From Micromonospora carbonacea (GTDB lineage Bacteria > Actinomycetota > Actinomycetes > Mycobacteriales > Micromonosporaceae), in assembly GCF_014205165.1 (NCBI RefSeq), contig NZ_JACHMZ010000001.1, positions 6,678,501-6,742,500 on the forward strand: 64,000 nt of DNA, read 5' to 3'. Every line of letters starts with the position of its first letter. The first letter of the stretch is position 1. Below, piece by piece: positions 52,545 through 62,400 of this stretch. Below the pieces are notes generated by a model. The model ran no database searches and was not told the origin of the DNA. It saw nothing but the letters and a program-made list of their open reading frames with translations. A program made the position numbers and the translations under genes.

Positions 52545-53119
52545 CAGCGGGAACCGTCGGGCGCGGGCTTCTCGGCGGCGATCCGCTCGACGATCGGTTG
52601 CAGCCGGTCCTGGGTGACCGCCGACCGGATGACCACGGCGACCCGGCCGTCCCGGTCGAGGATCACCGTGGCGGGGATGGTGTTCGGCGCGATGTCGAAG
52701 GCGAGGGCGAGCCGGCTCGGCGGATCGAACAGGCTCGGGTAGGTGACCCGCCCCTCCTCGAACGCGAGGGCCTTGTCCCGGTTGTCCTGCACGTTGATGC
52801 CCAGGAACGTCACCCCGGAGCCCTTCGTGGCCTGGTAGGTGGCCTCCAGGTCGTCGGCCTCGGCCCGGCAGGGCGGGCACCAGGAGCCCCAGAAGTTGAC
52901 CACGACGACCTGCCCGAGGTCCTTCGCGATGTCGTAGCTGCCGCCGGTGAGCAGCTCACCGGTCAGCTTCGGCGCGGCGGAGCGCTGGTCGGGGGCGCAC
53001 TCGATGACCCCGTCGGTGGTGACGCAGCGCCGCTCCTGGCTGTCGCCGGAGCAGCCGGCCAGCGCCGCCGTGGCCGTCACGGCCGCGAGCAGTCCGGCGA
53101 TCCACCTTCGGGCTGGCAT
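52544..53119 (-). CDS. resA: Thioredoxin-like lipoprotein ResA
   Basis: The 191-residue lipoprotein has lipobox LAGC (Cys23) and a thioredoxin fold with active site WCPPC (C81, C84) in NFWGSWCPPCRAEADDLE. It reduces the CxxCH cysteines of apocytochrome c, using electrons from CcdA. The start ATG at 53119 overlaps the preceding stop by one base (TGATG). Confidence 0.94.
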   Translation of the reverse strand: MPARRWIAGLLAAVTATAALAGCSGDSQERRCVTTDGVIECAPDQRSAAPKLTGELLTGGSYDIAKDLGQVVVVNFWGSWCPPCRAEADDLEATYQATKGSGVTFLGINVQDNRDKALAFEEGRVTYPSLFDPPSRLALAFDIAPNTIPATVILDRDGRVAVVIRSAVTQDRLQPIVERIAAEKPAPDGSR

Positions 53120-53766
53120 CAGGCCCCCTTGGCCGTCCGGGCGGTCGGCGAGATGGCGACGAGGTGCGCGGCGGGCTCCGAGTAGCCGATGCCCACCACC
53201 TTCGCGCCGTCGAAGTGGAACGAGGTGAGGCTGGCCAGCCCGCACTGCCGCTTGCGCGGGTCGTGCCAGAGCCGCTTGCGCTCGACGTACCGGCGCAGGG
53301 TCCAGATGGGGAGCTGGTGGGAGACCAGCACGGCCTCCCGGCCCTCGGCGGCGACGCGGGCCGCGTGCAGGGCGGCGAACATCCGCTCGGCGATCGCCCG
53401 GTAGGCCTCGCCCCAGCTCGGGGTGACCGGGTCGCGCAGCACCCACCAGTTGCGCGGGTCGCGGAACGACCCGTCGCCCGGGGAGACCTTCTTGCCCTCG
53501 AACCAGTTGGCGCTCTCGATCAGCCGCTCGTCCACCCCGACGGGCAGGCCGAACTGGGCGGCGATCGGCTCGGCGGTCTGCTGGGCGCGTTCGAGCGGGC
53601 TGGCCACCACGTGCACCACGTGCCGCTCGGCGAGCCCCTGGGCCGCCGCCTTGGCCATCTGCACGCCCAGCTCCGACAGGCGGAAGCCGGGCAACCGGCC
53701 GTAGAGGATCTGGCCCGGGTTGTGCACCTCGCCGTGCCGCAGCACATGGACCACCGTCTTGCTCAC
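53119..53766 (-). CDS. Histidine phosphatase family protein (PGM-like)
   Basis: The 215-residue protein has the branch-1 histidine phosphatase motif LRHGEV near the N-terminus and the second catalytic His in LVSHQLPIW. The substrate is unknown. It is the second gene of the hemL-ccs operon, between heme synthesis and cytochrome c maturation. The start GTG at 53766 lies three bases after the hemL stop. Confidence 0.9.
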   Translation of the reverse strand: MSKTVVHVLRHGEVHNPGQILYGRLPGFRLSELGVQMAKAAAQGLAERHVVHVVASPLERAQQTAEPIAAQFGLPVGVDERLIESANWFEGKKVSPGDGSFRDPRNWWVLRDPVTPSWGEAYRAIAERMFAALHAARVAAEGREAVLVSHQLPIWTLRRYVERKRLWHDPRKRQCGLASLTSFHFDGAKVVGIGYSEPAAHLVAISPTARTAKGA

Positions 53767-53769
53767 CGG

Positions 53770-55107
53770 TTACCCCCCGTTACCTGCCGCTGCCGCCGCG
53801 CCCGCCGCCGCCGGCAGGGCCGAGGCGATCCGCTCCAGGGCGGCGTCGTCGAGCGCCGCCGAGACGAACCAGGACTCGAACGCGCTCGGCGGCAGGTAGA
53901 CGCCGTCGGAGAGCATCGAGTGGAAGAACGCCCGGAACGCCGGGACCTGCTGGGTCCGCGCGCTGTCGTAGTCGACCACGTCGGCGTCCGTGAAGAAGAT
54001 CGAGAACATGCTGCCCGCGTACGACAGGCGGTGCGGGACCCCGGCGGCGGCCAGCGCGTCGGAGGCGAGCTTGCCCACGACGGCGGCCGTGTCGTCGAGC
54101 CGGCGGTAGACGGCGTCGTCGGCCAGCCGCAGCGTGGCCAGGCCGGCGGCGCACGCGAGAGGGTTGCCGGAGAGCGTGCCGGCCTGGTAGACCGGCCCGG
54201 CCGGGGCGAGCCGCGCCATGATCTCCGCGCGCCCGCCGAAGGCCGCGGCGGGCAGCCCGCCACCCATGACCTTCCCGTACGTCCACAGGTCGGCGTCGAC
54301 CGGGTCGAGCCCGTGCCAGCCGGAGCGGGACACCCGGAACCCGGTCATCACCTCGTCGACGATGAGCAGCGCGCCGTGCGCGTGGGCGATCCGGGCGAGC
54401 TGGGTGTTGAACCCGTCGCGCGGGGCGACCACGCCCATGTTGCCGGCCGCCGCCTCGGTGATGACGGCGGCGATGTGCTGCCCCTGCGCGGCGAACGCCT
54501 CCTCGACGGCGGCGACGTCGTTGTACGGCAGCACGATGGTCTCGCCCGCCGCCGCGCCGGTGACGCCCGGCGAGTCGGGCAGGCCGAGGGTGGCCACGCC
54601 GGAGCCGGCGGCGGCGAGCAGCGCGTCGACGTGCCCGTGGTAGCAGCCGGCGAACTTGATGATCTTGGAGCGGCCGGTGTGGCCCCGGGCCAGCCGGATC
54701 GCCGACATGGTGGCCTCGGTGCCCGAGTTGACCAGGCGGACCTGCTCGACCGGGGTCCGGTCGACGATCTCGGCGGCCAGCTCGACCTCGCCGGGGGTCG
54801 GGGTGCCGAAGCTGGTGCCCCGGGCGGCGGCGGCCTGGACGGCGTCGACCACCTCGGGGTGGGCGTGCCCGAGCAGCAGCGGGCCCCAGGAGCAGACCAG
54901 GTCGACGTAGCGCCGGCCGTCCGCGTCGTAGAGCCAGGGGCCCTCCCCCCGGACCATGAAGCGCGGCGTCCCGCCGACGGCCTGGAACGCGCGCACGGGG
55001 GAGTTGACCCCGCCCGGCACGATGGCGCGGGCGCGGTCGAACAGGGCCTCTGAGGCCGGCGCGTCGGCCGGGTAGCGGCCGGATCCGGCGGAAAAGTCAT
55101 CGGTCAC
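53770..55107 (-). CDS. hemL: Glutamate-1-semialdehyde 2,1-aminomutase HemL
   Basis: HemL makes 5-aminolevulinate for heme and B12 synthesis. The 445-residue class III aminotransferase has the PLP lysine in [11 protein letters not shown], the family N-terminus [11 protein letters not shown] and the loop GHVDALL. The start GTG at 55107 has no ribosome binding site; a CACAAT box nine bases upstream suggests a leaderless or near-leaderless message. It heads the operon that continues into the cytochrome c maturation genes. Confidence 0.95.
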   Translation of the reverse strand: MTDDFSAGSGRYPADAPASEALFDRARAIVPGGVNSPVRAFQAVGGTPRFMVRGEGPWLYDADGRRYVDLVCSWGPLLLGHAHPEVVDAVQAAAARGTSFGTPTPGEVELAAEIVDRTPVEQVRLVNSGTEATMSAIRLARGHTGRSKIIKFAGCYHGHVDALLAAAGSGVATLGLPDSPGVTGAAAGETIVLPYNDVAAVEEAFAAQGQHIAAVITEAAAGNMGVVAPRDGFNTQLARIAHAHGALLIVDEVMTGFRVSRSGWHGLDPVDADLWTYGKVMGGGLPAAAFGGRAEIMARLAPAGPVYQAGTLSGNPLACAAGLATLRLADDAVYRRLDDTAAVVGKLASDALAAAGVPHRLSYAGSMFSIFFTDADVVDYDSARTQQVPAFRAFFHSMLSDGVYLPPSAFESWFVSAALDDAALERIASALPAAAGAAAAAGNGG

Positions 55108-55271
55108 GATGCGGCCATTGTGTCAGCGCCGGACGGCGAATCGGCAGCCACCCCTGATCGGGGTTACCGGGCTCACCCCGGCGGCGGCGCTCACGCGCCG
55201 GGAGGACGCCCGCTGCGGGAGGGGCCCGCCGCGCCTGGTCGCCTCAGCGGGCCGGGTGAGCGAGATCGCGC

Positions 55272-55277
55272 TAGGCT
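55272..55277 (+). promoter_or_regulatory. -10 box of leaderless STAS gene
   Basis: TAGGCT ends six bases before GTG 55284, with no Shine-Dalgarno between. Confidence 0.45.
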
Positions 55278-55283
55278 GACCGG

Positions 55284-55619
55284 GTGGATCGTGCCGAACT
55301 GTCCATCACGGTACACCGGACGGGCGATGAAGCCGTGCTTCGCCTCGCCGGTGAGATCGACATGCTCACGGCCGCCCAGCTCTCGACCGCCGTCAACGAG
55401 GCGCTCGCCGACCCGCCGCCGCGCATCGTCCTCGACCTGGGCGGCGTCACCTTCTGCGACTCGCAGGGCCTGGGCACCCTGGTCGTCCTGAGCCGCAAGG
55501 CCAGCCACGCGCAGAGCCTGCTGGTCCTGACCAACGTCGGCGACTTCCTGCTGCGCGTCCTGGACATCACGGGCCTGCGCTCGGCCCTGATGATCCGCAA
55601 CGGCGCGGCCGCCGACTGA
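55284..55619 (+). CDS. STAS-domain anti-sigma factor antagonist
   Basis: The 111-residue protein is a single STAS domain with the phosphorylatable serine in FCDSQGLG, as in SpoIIAA/BldG. It would bind an anti-sigma kinase and be controlled by Ser phosphorylation. No kinase or sigma gene adjoins it, so its partner is elsewhere. The start GTG at 55284 lies at the leaderless distance from TAGGCT. Confidence 0.92.
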   Translation: MDRAELSITVHRTGDEAVLRLAGEIDMLTAAQLSTAVNEALADPPPRIVLDLGGVTFCDSQGLGTLVVLSRKASHAQSLLVLTNVGDFLLRVLDITGLRSALMIRNGAAAD

Positions 55620-55640
55620 CCCGGGCACCGGCCGGCTGGT

Positions 55641-55700
55641 CGCGTCAGCTCGGCGGGCCGGGCCGCGTCAGCTCGGCGGCTGGTCGCGTCAGCTCGGCAG
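55641..55700. repeat. Tandem triplication of a permease gene's 3' end
   Basis: CGCGTCAGCTCGGCGG occurs at 55641 and 55664, and as CGCGTCAGCTCGGCAG at 55685. The third copy contains the stop codon of the ABC permease gene, so its last codons have been copied twice downstream of the stop. Confidence 0.75.
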
Positions 55701-57338
55701 GTCGCGGCGGCGGAACGCCAGCAGGCCCGCCGCCGACAGGGCCGCCGCGACGGCGGTGAGCGCCAGCAGCGGCGTCCGGGGCACGGGCCCGCCCAGCACC
55801 TGCGGGGTGTGGGTGAACGGCGACAGGTCCAGCAGCCACTGGCTCAACTCCAGCACCGCGCCGAGCTGGCCGAGCAGCAGGCAGGCCGCGAGCGTCGCCC
55901 AGGCCACCCCGACGCTGACGCGCGGCAGCAGGCCGAACAGCAGCACCGCCACGCCGACCAGCACCCACACCGCCGGCACGTGGGCCAGCGCCGCCCCGGT
56001 CAGCCGGGGCACCCGGCCGGCGACGTCGCCGCTGCTGAGGCCGTACGCCAGGCCCGTCGCCAGCCCCGTGACGACCAGCACGACCGCCGGGCCGAGCAGG
56101 GCGAAGACGAGGTGGCCGAGCAGCCAGCGGGGCCGGCTGACCCCGGTGGCGAGCACCGGCTCGGCCCGCTGGGCGGTCTCCTCGGCCCGCATCCGCAGCG
56201 CGGCCTGGATGCCGTAGCCGGCGGCGGCGAGGGCGGTGATGCTCAGGGTCGCCCCGAGGTACGCCTCCGCGACCGACGCGGTGCCGCCCAGCCGCTCCAT
56301 CATCCGGGCGACGGTCTCGTTGCCGTCCACCGCGCCACCGGCCGCCTCCGCCGCGCCGCCGAGCACCGCGCCGAGCGCCGCCGCGCCCACGGTCCAGCCG
56401 ATCAGGGCGACCCGGTTGAGCCGCCAGGCCAACCCCAGCGGGCCGGCGAGGGCGGCACCGGCGGTGGCCGGGCCGAGCCGCTGCGGCAGCACGCCGGCAC
56501 CGAGATCCCGCCGGGCGGCCAGCCGCGACGCCAGCGCACCGACCAGGGCGGTCAGCCCGGCCAGCACCGCCAGCGGCCACCACCGCTCGGAGGTGTAGGG
56601 GTGGGTGCGCTGGGCCAGGCCCAGAGGGGAGAGCCGGCTCAGCCACTCCACCCCGCCGGCGTCCCCGGCGAGCCGGACCAGGTAGGCCACGCCGAGGGCC
56701 GCGAGGCCCAGCCCTCGGGCGGCGCCCGCGCTCTCGGTGAGCTGCGCGGCGAGCGCGCCGACGGTGGCGAAGAACATCCCGGCGAGGGTCACCGACAGCC
56801 CGAACGCCACCGAGCCGGCGGCCGGCAGGTCGGTGGCGACCAGGCCACCGGCGACGAGCAGCCCGAGCAGCAGGTCCGCCGCGTACGTGACGAGCAGCGC
56901 GGCGGCCAGCGGCGCGGCCCGGCCGAGGACGGTGGCGCCGAGCAGCTCCCGCCGGCCCGCCTCCTCCTCGGTGCGGGTGTGCCGGACGACGACGAGCAGG
57001 CTGATCAGGCCCACGATCAGGTGCAGCAGCCCGGCCCGCTGGGCGGCGAGCGCGCCGACGCTGTCGCCGTACACGGGGCCGAGCAGCGCCTCGACCGACG
57101 GGTTGCTGGCGGTGGTCGCCAGGTAGCCGGCGCGCTGGGCGGCGGTCGGGTACAGCTCGGCGTAGGTCGCCGCGTAGCTGGCGGGGAGGGCGGCGATCAC
57201 CAGCACCCAGATCGGCAGCAGGACGCGGTCGCGCCGCAGGATCAGCCGGGCCAGGTGCCGGGTGCCGGTGAGCGGCCCGCCCCGCCCGGCGGCTGCGCGG
57301 CTCGTCGCGCCGACCCGTGCGGCGGCTGCGCGGCTCAT
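55689..57338 (-). CDS. ABC exporter permease, large two-half type
   Basis: The 549-residue membrane protein has about 12 segments arranged as two similar halves, the layout of ABC-2 permeases annotated as exporters of polyketide antibiotics. The start ATG at 57338 overlaps the ATPase stop by four bases (ATGA). The substrate is unknown; the regulator upstream suggests inducible export. Confidence 0.9.
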   Translation of the reverse strand: MSRAAAARVGATSRAAAGRGGPLTGTRHLARLILRRDRVLLPIWVLVIAALPASYAATYAELYPTAAQRAGYLATTASNPSVEALLGPVYGDSVGALAAQRAGLLHLIVGLISLLVVVRHTRTEEEAGRRELLGATVLGRAAPLAAALLVTYAADLLLGLLVAGGLVATDLPAAGSVAFGLSVTLAGMFFATVGALAAQLTESAGAARGLGLAALGVAYLVRLAGDAGGVEWLSRLSPLGLAQRTHPYTSERWWPLAVLAGLTALVGALASRLAARRDLGAGVLPQRLGPATAGAALAGPLGLAWRLNRVALIGWTVGAAALGAVLGGAAEAAGGAVDGNETVARMMERLGGTASVAEAYLGATLSITALAAAGYGIQAALRMRAEETAQRAEPVLATGVSRPRWLLGHLVFALLGPAVVLVVTGLATGLAYGLSSGDVAGRVPRLTGAALAHVPAVWVLVGVAVLLFGLLPRVSVGVAWATLAACLLLGQLGAVLELSQWLLDLSPFTHTPQVLGGPVPRTPLLALTAVAAALSAAGLLAFRRRDLPS

Positions 57339-58252
57339 CGCGTCGCCCCGGCCGGGGCGGCGTCGGGCGCGGCCGTGCCGTAGTGCCGCAGGAACAGCTC
57401 CTCCAGCGTGGGCGGCCGGCTGACCAGGCTGCGTACGCCGATCTCGGTGAGCCGGCGCAGCGCGGCGTCGAGGGCCGGGGTGTCCACGTCGAAGCGGACG
57501 CGGTCGCCGTCGACCCGCAGGTCGTGCACGCCGGGCAGCCCGGCCAGCCCGTGCGGCGGCCCGGCCAGCTCGGCGTCGACGCTGGTGCGCTGGAGGTGGC
57601 GCAGCTCGCTCAGGGTGCCGGCCTCCGTGGCCCGGCCGGTGCGGATGATCGTCACCCGGTCGCAGAGGGCCTCGACCTCGCCGAGGATGTGGCTGGAGAG
57701 CAGGACGGTGCGGCCGTCGGCGCGGGCCCGGCGGACCCAGTGCTGGAAGACCTCCTCCATCAGCGGGTCGAGCCCGGAGGTGGGCTCGTCGAGGATCAGC
57801 AGCTCGGCGTCGGAGGCGAGGGCGGCGACCAGGCCGACCTTCTGCCGGTTGCCCTTGGAGTAGGCCCGGCCCTTCTTGCGCGGGTCCAGCTCGAAGGCGG
57901 CGAGCAGCTCGTCGCGGCGGGCGCGGTCGAGGCCGCCGCGCATCCGGCCGAGCAGGTCGATGACCTCGCCGCCGGTCAGGTTGGGCCACAGCGTCACGTC
58001 GCCGGGCACGTACGCGAGCCGGCGGTGCAGGGCGACGGCGTCGCGCCAGGGGTCGCCGCCGAGCAGCCGGACGGTTCCCGCGTCGGCGCGGAGCAGGCCG
58101 AGCAGCACCCGGATGGCGGTGGACTTGCCGGCCCCGTTGGGGCCCAGGAACCCGTGCACCTCGCCCGCGCGGACGGTCAGGTCGAGCCCGTCGAGCGCCC
58201 TGGTCCGGCCGAAGGTCTTCACCAGGCCGGAGATCTCTATCGGAGTTTCCAC
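57335..58252 (-). CDS. ABC exporter ATP-binding protein
   Basis: The 305-residue ATPase has Walker [10 protein letters not shown], the unusual signature YSKGNRQKV in place of LSGGQ, and Walker [13 protein letters not shown]. The SKGN variant is characteristic of a subgroup of drug exporter ATPases. It starts at GTG 58252, seven bases after a TAGCTT -10 box, so the transcript is probably leaderless. It is coupled to the permease gene. Confidence 0.92.
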   Translation of the reverse strand: METPIEISGLVKTFGRTRALDGLDLTVRAGEVHGFLGPNGAGKSTAIRVLLGLLRADAGTVRLLGGDPWRDAVALHRRLAYVPGDVTLWPNLTGGEVIDLLGRMRGGLDRARRDELLAAFELDPRKKGRAYSKGNRQKVGLVAALASDAELLILDEPTSGLDPLMEEVFQHWVRRARADGRTVLLSSHILGEVEALCDRVTIIRTGRATEAGTLSELRHLQRTSVDAELAGPPHGLAGLPGVHDLRVDGDRVRFDVDTPALDAALRRLTEIGVRSLVSRPPTLEELFLRHYGTAAPDAAPAGATR

Positions 58253-58259
58253 ACTTCCG

Positions 58260-58288
58260 AAGCTACAGTGATTTCAGAAAGTTGTGAA
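58260..58288 (-). promoter_or_regulatory. Leaderless promoter of the ABC exporter operon
   Basis: On the minus strand TTCACA (-35) and TAGCTT (-10) are separated by 17 bases, and the start GTG follows seven bases later. The spacer includes TTTCTGAAA, a near-symmetrical site that the divergent GbsR/MarR protein could bind. Confidence 0.6.
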
Positions 58289-58339
58289 GCATGTGGAGCC
58301 TGAGGCACGATCTGATACCCGACTGCCGAGGAGAACCCG

Positions 58340-58852
58340 ATGAGCGCCGCCGATCCGCCCCGCCGCAACGAGGAGGCGGTCCACCACTTCGTCGAACGGA
58401 TGGCCATGGCCTTCGCGGAGGTCGGCTTCCCCCGGATGGCGGCCCGGGTGCTGTTCACGGTCATGAGCGCGGACGACCCGCTGACCGCCGCCGAGATCGG
58501 CGAGCGGCTCGACGTCAGCGCGGCGGCCGTCTCCGGCGCGGTCCGCTACCTGACCCAGTTCGGCATGCTGGTCCGCGAGCCGGTGAAGGGCTCCCGCCGC
58601 GACCGCTACCGGCTGCCCGACAACCCCTGGTACGAGGGGACCCTCACCAAGACCGGGATCTACAAGAACCTCATCGACCTCGCCGACGGCGGGGTCGACG
58701 CCCTGAACGGACGCGGCACCGTGGCCGGCGAGCGGGTCTCCGAGATGCGCGACTTCTTCGTCTTCGTCCAGGAGGAGATCGACGCGCTGGGCGAGCGCTG
58801 GCGGGCCCGGCGCGCCGCCACCGGGCACGACGGGCACCCGGCCGGCCGCTGA
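58340..58852 (+). CDS. GbsR/MarR-family transcriptional regulator
   Basis: The 170-residue protein has a MarR-like winged helix (RMAARVLFTVMSADDPLTAA, then DVSAAAVSGAVRYLTQFGML). It is divergent from the ABC exporter operon, with 87 bases between start codons, so it probably represses or activates that exporter and itself. The start ATG at 58340 is six bases after GAGGAG. Confidence 0.9.
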   Translation: MSAADPPRRNEEAVHHFVERMAMAFAEVGFPRMAARVLFTVMSADDPLTAAEIGERLDVSAAAVSGAVRYLTQFGMLVREPVKGSRRDRYRLPDNPWYEGTLTKTGIYKNLIDLADGGVDALNGRGTVAGERVSEMRDFFVFVQEEIDALGERWRARRAATGHDGHPAGR

Positions 58853-58938
58853 CGTCCCGCCGGCCACCGCGCCTGCCGGCCGCCACTCCACCGGCCACCG
58901 CTCCACCGGTCGACGCGGCCGGTCCGGTGCCGCGCGAT

Positions 58939-59493
58939 CTAGAGGCTGTTGCCCCAGCGGGCCTGTTCGAGGAGCTCCACGGCGCGGGCGCGGCCGTCCG
59001 GCGCGTCGCCGCGCAGCAGCGCCGTGGCCTCGTCGACCGCGTCGGTGAGCGCCCGCCACTGCGTCTCGCGTTCGCGGACCAGGTCGGACTGCGCCGCCAA
59101 CTGCCGGGTCTTCACCCACAGCTCCACGAACACCGACACCTTGGCCCGCAGCACCCACGGGTCGAAGGGCTTGGTCAGGTAGTCCACCGCGCCGACCGCG
59201 TACCCGCGTAGGGCGAGCTGGGCGTCCTTGTCGGCGGCGGTGAGGAAGATGATCGGCACGTGCCGGGTGCGTTCCCGCCGCTTGATGTGGCTGGCGGTCT
59301 CGAAGCCGTCCATGTCGGGCATCTGCGCGTCCAGCAGGATGACCGCGAAGTCGTCCACCAGCAACTGCTTGAGCGCCGCCTCGCCGCTCTCCACCGCCAC
59401 CGACTGCACCGGCAGCCCCTGGAGGATCGCCTCCAGGGCCATCAGGTTCTCCCGCCGGTCGTCGACCAGCAGCGCCTTGGCCGTCTGAATCAC
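58939..59493 (-). CDS. Response regulator, receiver domain with coiled tail
   Basis: The 184-residue protein is one receiver domain (LLVDDRRENL, phosphoacceptor Asp near 54 in LLDAQMPDMDGF, switch residues FLTAADK and TKPF) followed by about 60 helical residues without a DNA-binding or enzymatic domain. It is likely a phospho-relay or protein-interaction output. The start GTG at 59493 overlaps the kinase stop by four bases (GTGA), five bases after GAGGAG. Confidence 0.9.
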   Translation of the reverse strand: MIQTAKALLVDDRRENLMALEAILQGLPVQSVAVESGEAALKQLLVDDFAVILLDAQMPDMDGFETASHIKRRERTRHVPIIFLTAADKDAQLALRGYAVGAVDYLTKPFDPWVLRAKVSVFVELWVKTRQLAAQSDLVRERETQWRALTDAVDEATALLRGDAPDGRARAVELLEQARWGNSL

Positions 59494-62400
59494 GAACTCT
59501 CCTCGCCTCGGCCGCCGCTCGCCCAGGACGACATCAGCTCGATCAGCTCGTCCAGGTCGACCGGTTTGGTGATGTAGTCGCTGCCTCCCGCCGCGAGCGC
59601 GGACTCGCGGTCCCCCGGCATCGCCTTCGCGGTGAGGAAGACGATCGGGAGGTCGGCGAAGTGGTGGTTGCGGCGGATCTGCCGGGTCGTCTCGTAGCCG
59701 TCCTGGTCGGGCATCATCGCGTCCATCAGCACGATGTCCACCTCCGGATGCTCGGCCAGCAGGCGGACCCCGTCCGCCCCGTTGTCCGAGTACAACACGG
59801 TCATACCGTGCAACTCCAATGCGCTGGTCAGAGCGAAGACATTTCGCACATCGTCGTCGATGATCAGCACGGTCACGCCCTCCAGCCGGCGGGTCCCCGG
59901 CGTGTCGGCCGGCTCCGGCAGCTCCAGCGGGGGCATGAGCAGCGACGACGGCAGGCCCGCCCGGGCCGGCGAGGGCGGCGCGGGCGCGACCACCGCGTCC
60001 GGCGCCAGCACCTCCGGGACGTAGAGGGTGAACGTCGAACCCTCCCCGGGCGCCGAGCTGACCGTGATCGAGCCGCCGAGCAGGCGGGCCAGGTCCCGGC
60101 TGATCGACAGGCCCAGCCCCGTCCCGCCGTAGCGGCGGCTGGTCGTGCCGTCCGCCTGCTGGAACGCCTCGAAGATCAGCGACAGCTTGTCGTCCGAGAT
60201 GCCGATGCCCGTGTCGATCACCGTGAAGGCGATCACCTGGCGGGCGTTGGTCAGCGCCGGCACGTCGAACACGACGTTCTCGGGGGCCGGGGCGATGCGC
60301 AGCGTCACCGCGCCGTTGTCGGTGAACTTCACCGCGTTGGAGAGCAGGTTGCGCAGGATCTGCTGCAACCGCTGCGCGTCGGTGACCAGCGCCGGGGGCA
60401 GCTCCTTCGCCAGCCGCACCTGGAAGTCGAGGCCCTTCTCCTCCGCCTGCGGGGCGAACGCCTGCTCGACGTACCCCCGGATCTCGGCGAACTGGACCTC
60501 CGTCGGCTCGACGTCCATCCGGCCCGCCTCGATCTTCGACAGGTCGAGGATGTCGTCGATCAGGCGCAGCAGGTCCGAGCCGGAGCCGTGGATCGTCCGG
60601 GCGAACTCGATCTGCTTCGGGGTGAGGTTCTGCTCCGAGTTCTCCACCAGCAGCCGCGCGAGCAGCAGCAACGAGTTCAGCGGCGTACGCAGCTCGTGGC
60701 TCATGTTGGCCAGGAACTCCGACTTGTACGCCGACGCCCGGGTGAGCTGCTGCGCCTTGTCCTCCAGGCCCAGCCGGGCCAGCTCGATCTCCCGGTTCTG
60801 GGTCTCGATGTTGGCCTTCTGCTCCGACAGGAGCTGGGCCTTGTCCTCCAGCTCGGCGTTGGTGCGCTGCAACTCGGCCGACTGCTCCTGGAGCTCGTGG
60901 GCCAGCCGCTGCGACTGCGCCAGCAGCTCCTCGGTGCGCCGGTTGGCCTGGATGGTGTTGACCGCCACGCCGATGGTCAGCACCAGCCGCTCCAGGAACG
61001 CCAGGTGCAGGTCGGGGAAGGCCGCCACGCCGGCGAACTCGATCACGCCGAGCAGCTCGCCCTCGAACAGGACGGGAAGCACCACCAGGTCGGCCGGCGG
61101 GGTGTTGGCCAGCCCGGAACGCAGGGTGAGCCGGCCGTCCGGCGAGGCGCTCACCCGGATCGTCCGCCGGGAGAGGGCGGCCTGCCCGACCAGTCCCTCG
61201 CCCGGCCCGAACGTGACGTCGTGCCCCCGCGCCACGTAGCCGTACGAGGCGGTCAGCCGCAGCCGCATGCTGCCGTCGGAGGTGTCCGCCAGGAAGAACG
61301 CGCCGAGCTGCGCGTCGACCAGCGGGGTCACCTCCATCATGATCATCCGGCAGACCTCGCCGAGGTCGCGCTGCCCCTGGAGCAGGCCGCCGATGCGGGC
61401 CAGGTTGGAGTCCAGCCAGCCCTGCTCGGCGTTCTTCTTCGTCGTCTCCCGGAGGGTGACGATCATCTGGTTGATGTTGTCCTTCAGGTCGGCGACCTCG
61501 CCCTGCGCCTCGACCGCGATCCGCTGGGTCAGGTCGCCCCGGGTCACCGACGTCGACACCTGGGCGATGGCCCGGAGCTGGGTGGTGAGCGTCGAGGCGA
61601 GCTGGTTGACGTTCTCCGTCAGGTCCCGCCACGTGCCCGAGACGCCCTTCACCTGGGCCTGCGCGCCCAGCTTGCCCTCGATGCCGACCTCGCGGCCCAC
61701 CCGGGTCACCTCGTCGGCGAACGACCGGAGCTGGTCCACCATCGTGTTGACGGTGTTCTTCAGCTCCAGGATCTCGCCCTGCGCGTCCACCGTGATCTTC
61801 TGGCTCAGGTCGCCCTTCGCCACCGCCGTGGTCACCGAGGCGATGTTGCGCACCTGCGACGTCAGGTTCGACCCCATCGAGTTCACGTTGTCCGTAAGGT
61901 CCCGCCATGTGCCGGAGACGCCCTTGACCTGCGCCTGACCGCCCAGCTTGCCCTCGGTGCCCACCTCACGCGCCACCCGCGTCACCTCGTCGGCGAACGA
62001 ACTGAGCTGATCCACCATCGTGTTCACCGTCGACTTCAACTCCAGGATCTCACCCCGGGCATCCACCGTGATCTTCTGCGACAGGTCACCCTTCGCCACC
62101 GCCGTGGAGACCTGGGCGATGTTGCGCACCTGGGCGGTGAGGTTCGACGCCATCGAGTTCACGTTGTCGGTCAGGTCGCGCCAGGTGCCCGCGACGCCGC
62201 GCACCTGCGCCTGACCGCCCAGCTTGCCCTCGGTGCCCACCTCACGCGCCACCCGCGTCACCTCGTCGGCGAACGAACTGAGCTGATCCACCATCGTGTT
62301 CACCGTCGACTTCAACTCCAGGATCTCACCCCGGGCATCCACCGTGATCTTCTGCGACAGGTCACCCTTCGCCACCGCCGTGGTCACCGAGGCGATGTTG

